Shown here: one piece after another, positions 1-4,242 of the stretch
Layout: the number at the start of each line of letters is the position of its first letter
Position numbering within the stretch: the first letter of the stretch is position 1
NCBI GenBank assembly: GCA_029863665.1
Contig: JAOTUX010000096.1
Span: 1-5,220, forward strand
Length of the DNA stretch: 5,220 nt
Direction: 5' to 3'
Source: Candidatus Nitrosopumilus sp.
Lineage (GTDB): Archaea; Thermoproteota; Nitrososphaeria; Nitrososphaerales; Nitrosopumilaceae
The notes under the pieces: generated by a model
What the model was told of the DNA's origin: nothing
What the model saw: the letters and a program-made list of their open reading frames with translations, nothing else
The model's database searches: none
Program-made: the position numbers and the translations under genes

Positions 1-173
1 TCCGATTAGATAGAAAAGAATTATTCTCTATGATCAAAAAAATCAAGGGAAATCCGAAAGTATGGACGGTTCATGGAGATTCTGAGTCATGCAAAATGTT
101 TGCTCAAGAAATTCATGAAAAATTTGGTTTAGAAACATTTGCGCCTGCAGTTAATGATGAAATAACTGTCTAA
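1..173 (+). CDS. C-terminal end of a probable beta-CASP metallo-beta-lactamase nuclease (partial)
   Basis: An open frame enters from the left edge (first full codon at base 3) and ends at TAA 171-173, giving the last 56 residues of a longer protein. The tail holds V-W-T-V-H-G-D at residues 20-26, then an amphipathic helix and 'FGLETFAPAVNDEITV'. This matches the layout of the RMMBL region that closes beta-CASP metallo-hydrolases (CPSF73, Artemis/SNM1, RNase J and archaeal relatives): a strand ending in 'VHG', a helix, then a short 'P..(G/N)..(I/V)' strand. The His (bases 72-74) would be the motif C metal ligand known from the family. Such proteins usually process RNA or, less often, DNA ends in the cytoplasm. 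The metal-binding HxHxDH core lies outside the window, so subfamily and substrate cannot be decided. The stop is one base before the ATG of the glycosylase gene, which suggests a shared transcript. Confidence 0.6.
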   Translation, partial: RLDRKELFSMIKKIKGNPKVWTVHGDSESCKMFAQEIHEKFGLETFAPAVNDEITV

Positions 174-174
174 A

Positions 175-1014
175 ATGCAAGAGAATTTTATAGATGTTGA
201 GAATTCAGTCAATAGCGGACAAGTATTTCTTTGGAAAAGAAATGGAGAATACTGGGATGGAGTTAACGGTCAAGATATTCTCCACATAGATAAAAATGGA
301 ATCATTATCTCTTATCAAAATTTAAAAACAGATTTTTTTAGAGAGAACGATAATTTAGACATCATTATCAAATCAATTTCAAAAGATAGAATTGTTAAGA
401 AAGCTGTAGAAAAATATTCAGGGTTAAGAATACTTAAACAGGATCCTTTTCAATGTTTGATTTCATTTATTGTATCATCAAATTCTAATATTCATAAAAT
501 TAAAATCTGCTTAGAAAGGATATCAAAAAAATTTGGAATAAGAGTAAGATTTCAAAATCAAGAGTTTTTTTTATTTCCCAAACCAGAAGATCTTGCCAAT
601 GCATCAATAGATGAGATAAGGGAGTGCGGTGTAGGATATCGTACCAAATTTATCAAAGAGGCATCAAATATGGTGTTCTTAAAAGAAATTGATTTTGAAT
701 ACTTAAAGAAATGTAATTATCAGGATGCAAGAAAAAATATTTGTTTAGTTCCAGGAGTAGGAAATAAAGTTGCAGATTGTGTAATGTTATTTTCTTTAGA
801 TAAATTAGAGTCATTCCCATTAGACAGATGGATGATCAGAATCTTACAAAAATATTATTCAGAGAAGTTTCAATTTGAAACTAAAACGATTACAGAAAAA
901 CAGTACGATATAATTCATAAAAAAGTTATCAAACATTTTGGTCCATATTCAGGATATGCACAACAATTCCTCTTTAAAATGGAAAGAGAGAAATATCAAA
1001 GGAAGTGGCTGTAA
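175..1014 (+). CDS. ogg: 8-oxoguanine DNA glycosylase/AP lyase, OGG1 type
   Basis: This 279-residue base-excision repair enzyme should remove 8-oxoguanine paired with cytosine and nick the backbone by beta-elimination. It aligns with human OGG1 through the active site. S-G-Q-x-F-x-W at residues 14-20 carries the Gly (human G42) whose carbonyl reads 8-oxoG. SSNSN at 101-105 matches the human SSNNN, with N103 for N149. GYR at 154-156 supplies Y155/R156 for Y203/R204. The helix-hairpin-helix VPGVGNKVADC at 192-202 contains catalytic K198 (K249) and C202. D217 (D268) lies 19 residues on, as in human. GPYSGYAQ at 256-263 and F267 supply Q263/F267 for Q315/F319. Human R154 is replaced by K108. It has the N-terminal domain that short archaeal Ogg2 and AGOG enzymes lack, but is shorter than human OGG1 (345). 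No strong Shine-Dalgarno precedes the ATG. The one-base gap to the upstream gene suggests translation from a polycistronic mRNA. Confidence 0.93.
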   Translation: MQENFIDVENSVNSGQVFLWKRNGEYWDGVNGQDILHIDKNGIIISYQNLKTDFFRENDNLDIIIKSISKDRIVKKAVEKYSGLRILKQDPFQCLISFIVSSNSNIHKIKICLERISKKFGIRVRFQNQEFFLFPKPEDLANASIDEIRECGVGYRTKFIKEASNMVFLKEIDFEYLKKCNYQDARKNICLVPGVGNKVADCVMLFSLDKLESFPLDRWMIRILQKYYSEKFQFETKTITEKQYDIIHKKVIKHFGPYSGYAQQFLFKMEREKYQRKWL

Positions 1015-1018
1015 ACCC

Positions 1019-1026
1019 TTAAAATG
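1019..1026 (+). promoter_or_regulatory. possible TATA element for the tRNA-Arg gene
   Basis: The A/T-rich TTAAAATG is centred about 25 bases before the mature tRNA 5' end, the usual distance for an archaeal TATA box. It is not a good consensus match, and the 33-base gap (1015-1047) is A/T-rich throughout, so the call is weak. The same gap ends with a run of five T at 1043-1047. That run could terminate transcription of the glycosylase gene or simply be tRNA leader. Confidence 0.3.
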
Positions 1027-1047
1027 GTAATTAATTGCTAGGTTTTT

Positions 1048-1122
1048 GGGCCCATAGCTCAGCATGGATAGAGTGTTGGACTTCTAATCCAATGGTCAAG
1101 GGATCGAAGCCCTTTGGGCCCG
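1048..1122 (+). tRNA. tRNA-Arg (anticodon UCU)
   Basis: A full cloverleaf folds by eye in 75 bases. The acceptor stem GGGCCCA (1048-1054) pairs perfectly with TGGGCCC (1115-1121), and G1122 is the discriminator. The D-arm is GCTC/GAGT with a ten-base loop that keeps A14, G15, GG (18-19) and A20. The anticodon stem TTGGA/TCCAA is fully paired around CTTCTAA, placing anticodon TCT at 1083-1085, which reads AGA and probably AGG. The variable loop is five bases, and its last C can form the Levitt pair with G15. T-stem AAGGG/CCCTT is perfect. A20 and C35 are known arginine identity elements, supporting the assignment. CCA is not encoded and no intron is visible. The odd feature is the T-loop ATCGAAG, with A at position 54 and G at 60 instead of the usual U54 and pyrimidine 60. 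Confidence 0.95.
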
Positions 1123-1125
1123 CTT

Positions 1126-1140
1126 AACAAAATTATTTAT
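1126..1140 (+). promoter_or_regulatory. probable core promoter of the small plus-strand gene
   Basis: AACAA (1126-1130), two further A, then the TATA-like TTATTTAT (1133-1140) has the same layout as the two stronger promoters in this window (AACAA, two bases, TTTATAAG). The box ends 24 bases before the ATG at 1164. The corresponding distances at the other two promoters are 23 and 26 bases. This favours a leaderless transcript starting at or near 1164 over one using the ATG at 1152. The match to the TATA consensus is weaker than at the other two sites. Confidence 0.45.
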
Positions 1141-1163
1141 TCTAATTTGAAATGGGTTTTCTT

Positions 1164-1514
1164 ATGAGAGATATAGAATTTAAACTAAATTCAATGGAAA
1201 TTAAACCAGATTCTGAGATCAGAGGAACAATTTTAGTTTCATATCCAGGAAGATATGACGGAGTTGTAATAAATACACAGATTTTAGATTCAAATGAACA
1301 CATAGTTTACAAATCATATAATGGAAAAAACATATCACAGAATGTTTCAAGATTATTTATCAATAGAGATACGATGCCTGAAAATAAGGCAGAGTTTACA
1401 GCATTAATTAAATTTGAACCAAAACAAGAACATGAAATAAAGTTTAGAGCATCAATTATAGAACAACATAAAGAAATTGAAAGTCAAATAATTTTTGCAA
1501 AATATTCTGTTTAG
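1164..1514 (+). CDS. small uncharacterised protein, probably all-beta
   Basis: This gives a 116-residue protein of unknown function. It has no signal peptide, membrane segment or cysteine, so it is probably a soluble cytoplasmic protein. Alternating hydrophobic residues suggest a beta sandwich, and residues 1-26 ('FKLNSMEIKPDSEIRG..LV') resemble the opening of arrestin-like or Spo0M-like domains, where a short strand is followed by 'PG(D/S)xxxG'. That likeness is structural intuition only. I prefer the ATG at 1164 because the upstream TATA-like box ends 24 bases before it. The in-frame ATG at 1152 would add Met-Gly-Phe-Leu and lies only 12 bases from the box. No Shine-Dalgarno precedes either start. 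The gene follows the tRNA, and its TAG overlaps by four bases, tail to tail, the stop of the cupredoxin gene. The location gives no hint of function. Confidence 0.75.
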   Translation: MRDIEFKLNSMEIKPDSEIRGTILVSYPGRYDGVVINTQILDSNEHIVYKSYNGKNISQNVSRLFINRDTMPENKAEFTALIKFEPKQEHEIKFRASIIEQHKEIESQIIFAKYSV

Positions 1515-1972
1515 AATCTACTCTTCTCAACAACAATTGAACCAGTCATCCATGGATGAGGTTGACAGTGATAATGAACTTCCTGCGGTTCGGTAAATAT
1601 GAATTCATAAGAATCTCCAGGTTTTAATACTCCTGTAGAACCAAAGTCACCACTATATGTATCAGAATGTCTATGGTCAGGAGTTACTGTATGTGCAGTA
1701 TCATCCAAATTATTCCAGATAACTTTGTTATCAATTGTCAAATATACAGTAGGGTTATTTGGTACATAGTTTTCATTTCCTTCAATAACTGCACCAGGAA
1801 TTATATCAATAATGAAATCTTTTTCAGGGTGTAATATATGATCAGACACGGAGGGTTTTGCTAAAGATTCTGGAAGATAAAATGATGTATAAAATACTAC
1901 TGAAACAGACATTCCAATAATTAATGCAATAACTCCAACACCATATGCATGACTTGATGTAGGGGCACTCAT
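1511..1972 (-). CDS. membrane-anchored type 1 (blue) copper protein, plastocyanin/amicyanin-like
   Basis: This 153-residue electron carrier has one N-terminal membrane helix (about residues 10-32) and an extracytoplasmic cupredoxin domain (about 52-150). The expected type 1 copper ligands are present: H94 in 'DTAHTV', then C136, H139 and M142 in CQPHPWM. The C-x2-H-x2-M spacing is that of amicyanin, shorter than in plant plastocyanin (C-x2-H-x4-M). The helix probably acts as an uncleaved anchor, because no lipobox or Ala-x-Ala site stands out. Five further His (H100, H102, H133, H135 and N-terminal H48) make the domain His-rich. The gene lies 51 bases after the cytochrome b stop and has its own TATA box placed for a leaderless mRNA. 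Context suggests it takes electrons from the Rieske/cytochrome b complex. A role in passing electrons to the oxidase, or as a bound subunit of the complex, is inference. Confidence 0.9.
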   Translation of the reverse strand: MSAPTSSHAYGVGVIALIIGMSVSVVFYTSFYLPESLAKPSVSDHILHPEKDFIIDIIPGAVIEGNENYVPNNPTVYLTIDNKVIWNNLDDTAHTVTPDHRHSDTYSGDFGSTGVLKPGDSYEFIFTEPQEVHYHCQPHPWMTGSIVVEKSRF

Positions 1973-1994
1973 AATTTTTTCAACCTTCCAAGTT

Positions 1995-2009
1995 CTTATA
2001 AAGCTTGTT
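1995..2009 (-). promoter_or_regulatory. core promoter of the cupredoxin gene (TATA box)
   Basis: On the minus strand this reads AACAAGCTTTATAAG, a strong archaeal TATA box preceded by a purine-rich BRE-like stretch. The box ends 23 bases before the ATG (1972-1970), which predicts a leaderless or nearly leaderless transcript. There is no Shine-Dalgarno in the A/T-rich bases just before the ATG, in agreement. Fourteen of its 15 bases are identical to the Rieske promoter at 4225-4239. Confidence 0.8.
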
Positions 2010-2023
2010 TAGAATTTTTGAAA

Positions 2024-3610
2024 TCATGGTTTGTTAAGATCAGTAGATCCAAGATTGTGGTTATTATCAGCACTAACTCCTAAATCTGCCTGAGTCTTAG
2101 GAGTAGGAACTTCAGGGGCCAATTCTTTTTGTTCTGGTTTTACATTAGGTGTAGTTTCACCTTGTGGCGGTTTAGATGTTTCAGTAGTCATGTCAGGTTC
2201 TGCTAGTTTTGGTTTTTCATCCTGTATAGGAACTGGTGGTGGAGGTGGTGCATTCTTTTGTTGACTCATTGCATATCGGTAAACATGGAAGAATGCTGCA
2301 AACACTAACAAAATAATTCCAATGAAGAACAGCGATACATTCTTCATTCCTGTCAAAGCTGCATTGTACGCTGCAATGTTTAGGAATACTTGGAATGCCA
2401 ATAATGCAATTAGGACCCAATTAATCCATTTTTCAGAGAGATTAACAGTGGCGACCTTCTGAGGACCGGTACTTTTTGCAAGTTTTGACTTTCTTTCAGC
2501 TTCATTTGCAAGTTTAATCATCATATATGTAAATCCAAATCCTAATGGTACCATGAGTATCATGACAGAATAGAAGAAGATCGGATCAATTACCAAACGT
2601 TCCACTAAAGGTACCGAGATATCAGGTGAGATATAGAATCCCCAATAGGTAGTAACCATAATTTGAGCAAGACTAGTTATACCAAATGCGGTTATGATTG
2701 GTCTGTCTCTCCATGAGAACTTCTTGTATCTATCAATGAAAGGAATCAATACAATTGATATTATGAATAACAAAGGCCACAACAAACCTGTAACAAACTT
2801 GTCATATTGGGTCCTCATGAAAGCATAAATTCCTGTAAGATACCATTCAGGAACAGTTACCCCCGGCGGGACTGTGGGTTCAAATTTGAATCCCATATCA
2901 ATTGGGAAGACTCCACCAGTAATCAGAATAGCACCACCAATAGCCATAACCATTGGAACGTCAAACACCAAGAACCTGGGGAAATGTACTGCCATCAATC
3001 CAAGCATCACTATAGGCAACAAGAATACATGTTGCGCATAGAATCTAAGAACAAAGTCTGAAAATCCACTACCCAACGCCGCATCACGAATAGTCGGCCC
3101 TGCAATAGGAATAGAAGTCGTCAGGGATGCAGCAATACTAATTGCAAGTTCTGCTCTTTCACTAAAAATAACATCATATCCAGTAAATGCCTCAAGGATT
3201 GTAACAACTCCAAGAATTACACCAGTCATCCACAATACTTCATTTCTAATTTTGTATCGTCCACTAAAGTATTGATAATACATGTGAAGAACAGCTAGTA
3301 ATACCATAGCATTGGAGCCATGATAATGAATATTTCTTATATGAAAACCGAATGGAACTTCGTCATTAATGAACTGAACACTATCCCACGCCCTATCCAA
3401 TATAGGCTGATAGTAAAACATGAGGAGAGCTCCTGAAACTCCCAGAATAATAAATACAATAAATGTAAGCATTCCCAAAAATCCAAAAGGACTTACAAAT
3501 CTAGCAGGGAATGAAAACTTGATTGCGGTAAAGATGGTTCTATCTATCCCGTCCCAAAGCCAATAAAAGAAGCCAACTGCACCAGTTCGTCTTTCAAGCA
3601 AAGCGGCCAT
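2024..3610 (-). CDS. cytochrome b of the bc/b6f type, fused b6 and subunit-IV halves, with C-terminal extension
   Basis: This 528-residue membrane protein should oxidise quinol in an archaeal complex III. The b6-like half has two heme ligand pairs: H95/H109 (helix B, 14 apart) and H194/H209 (helix D, 15 apart, the b6f spacing rather than the 14 of bc1). The second half follows in frame, with the Qo-site PEWY at 254-257. Hydrophobic stretches suggest ten helices: about 44-66, 97-115, 125-145, 195-213, 219-235, 272-291, 304-326, 342-365, 394-418 and 425-447. That is two more than bc1 cytochrome b. Residues 452-528 form a Pro/Thr/Glu/Lys-rich, probably disordered tail. There is no cysteine, so no site for covalent heme c_n. 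I chose ATG 3610 because a GGAG (3620-3623) lies nine bases before it. A TTG at 3616 would be only three bases from that site. The start overlaps the Rieske stop by 17 bases, implying coupled translation. Confidence 0.95.
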   Translation of the reverse strand: MAALLERRTGAVGFFYWLWDGIDRTIFTAIKFSFPARFVSPFGFLGMLTFIVFIILGVSGALLMFYYQPILDRAWDSVQFINDEVPFGFHIRNIHYHGSNAMVLLAVLHMYYQYFSGRYKIRNEVLWMTGVILGVVTILEAFTGYDVIFSERAELAISIAASLTTSIPIAGPTIRDAALGSGFSDFVLRFYAQHVFLLPIVMLGLMAVHFPRFLVFDVPMVMAIGGAILITGGVFPIDMGFKFEPTVPPGVTVPEWYLTGIYAFMRTQYDKFVTGLLWPLLFIISIVLIPFIDRYKKFSWRDRPIITAFGITSLAQIMVTTYWGFYISPDISVPLVERLVIDPIFFYSVMILMVPLGFGFTYMMIKLANEAERKSKLAKSTGPQKVATVNLSEKWINWVLIALLAFQVFLNIAAYNAALTGMKNVSLFFIGIILLVFAAFFHVYRYAMSQQKNAPPPPPVPIQDEKPKLAEPDMTTETSKPPQGETTPNVKPEQKELAPEVPTPKTQADLGVSADNNHNLGSTDLNKP

Positions 3611-4199
3611 ATCCAATTACTCCATTATCATTAGCATTAAACTTTGGCGGTAAGATGAAAACAAATCCGTCTGAATCAATCTCTAAAGTTAGTTTAGGTA
3701 AAGTGTCAGATGGGGCAGCTTGCACAGATGCAGGACCTACAAAAGCAGTTCCAGTTACTGGATCATACATACTGCCATGACAAGGACATTCGCCTCTTTT
3801 TCGTCCGTCATCGGGCCAATATTTCCACAAACACCAAAGATGAAGACATATCATGCTATATGCTCGTAAAGCAGAAGTATCCTTTTTTGCACCACCAAGT
3901 TCTTCAGGTAGTCTGATAAACTGCCACTTACGAAATGCTTCTGCATCAAGTGCAGCATCACCAGTTGCAGGGTATGTAATTACTTCTGCATGATTAATAG
4001 GATAATTATTGATATTTGCCTGAGTGCCATCAGGTAAGATTACTGGGACTTTTTCAAGAGATGCCTGGTTCGGGTTAGGCATGAAATTACCAAATGGCAC
4101 AAATGGAGCAAACGCTAGTCCAGTTCCTGCAGCACCAATTAACTTTAGAAAGTCTCTTCTGGATAATCCGCCAGATTTTTTTGTCCCCAGTTCTGACAT
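3594..4199 (-). CDS. Rieske [2Fe-2S] protein of complex III, Tat-exported
   Basis: This 201-residue protein is the mobile electron-transfer subunit that takes an electron from quinol at the cytochrome b Qo site. The N-terminus has a twin-arginine motif, S-R-R-D-F-L-K (residues 13-19), and a hydrophobic segment (about 20-38) that is probably retained as the anchor. The cluster motifs are C118-L-H120-L-W-C123 and C138-P-C140-H141-G-S143, with C118, H120, C138 and H141 binding the cluster and C123-C140 forming the disulfide. S143 and Y145 match the Ser and Tyr that raise the redox potential in bovine Rieske protein, so a high-potential centre is likely. Box 1 has Trp (W122) where Gly is usual. 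Seventeen residues separate H120 and C138, within the family range. The gene is first in a two-gene transcript with cytochrome b and has a strong TATA box 26 bases upstream. Confidence 0.95.
   Translation of the reverse strand: MSELGTKKSGGLSRRDFLKLIGAAGTGLAFAPFVPFGNFMPNPNQASLEKVPVILPDGTQANINNYPINHAEVITYPATGDAALDAEAFRKWQFIRLPEELGGAKKDTSALRAYSMICLHLWCLWKYWPDDGRKRGECPCHGSMYDPVTGTAFVGPASVQAAPSDTLPKLTLEIDSDGFVFILPPKFNANDNGVIGYGRFA
3620..3623 (-). promoter_or_regulatory. ribosome binding site deciding the cytochrome b start
   Basis: The minus strand reads GGAG inside the end of the Rieske gene, nine bases before the ATG at 3610 and three before an in-frame TTG at 3616. The first spacing suits archaeal Shine-Dalgarno pairing and the second is too short. 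An internal ribosome site fits a second gene of an operon, in contrast to the leaderless first genes here. Confidence 0.5.
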
Positions 4200-4224
4200 T
4201 CAAGCTCACGTACTCGCCAAATTG

Positions 4225-4239
4225 CTTATAAACCTTGTT
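4225..4239 (-). promoter_or_regulatory. core promoter of the Rieske-cytochrome b operon (TATA box)
   Basis: On the minus strand this reads AACAAGGTTTATAAG. The TATA box ends 26 bases before the Rieske ATG (4199-4197), so the transcript should have no leader or only a few bases. It lies in the 43-base gap (4200-4242) after the surface-protein gene, so the Rieske-cytb unit need not depend on readthrough. It differs from the cupredoxin promoter by a single base in 15. Confidence 0.8.
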
Positions 4240-4242
4240 CAA

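Noticed and set aside
1115..1121. GGGCCC repeats at 1048-1053 and 1116-1121 as an inverted repeat or attachment site
   Set aside because: They are the two strands of the tRNA acceptor stem. No integrase gene or second copy of the tRNA 3' end is in the window.
2217..2420. Minus-strand open frame of 67 codons in another frame of the cytochrome b gene
   Set aside because: It is a Cys-rich out-of-frame reading within the helix 9-10 and Pro-rich region. The main frame continues unbroken through it.
2807..3061. Plus-strand open frame of 84 codons inside the cytochrome b gene
   Set aside because: It lies opposite a strongly supported gene, has no promoter, and its product has the low-complexity Ser/His/Asn mix typical of an antisense shadow.
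3614..3616. TTG as the start codon of cytochrome b
   Set aside because: It is only three bases from the GGAG ribosome site. The ATG two codons later is nine bases away and is the better start.
3710..3916. Plus-strand open frame of 68 codons opposite the Rieske cluster-binding region
   Set aside because: It is antisense to the conserved Rieske motifs and has no start signals or recognisable features.
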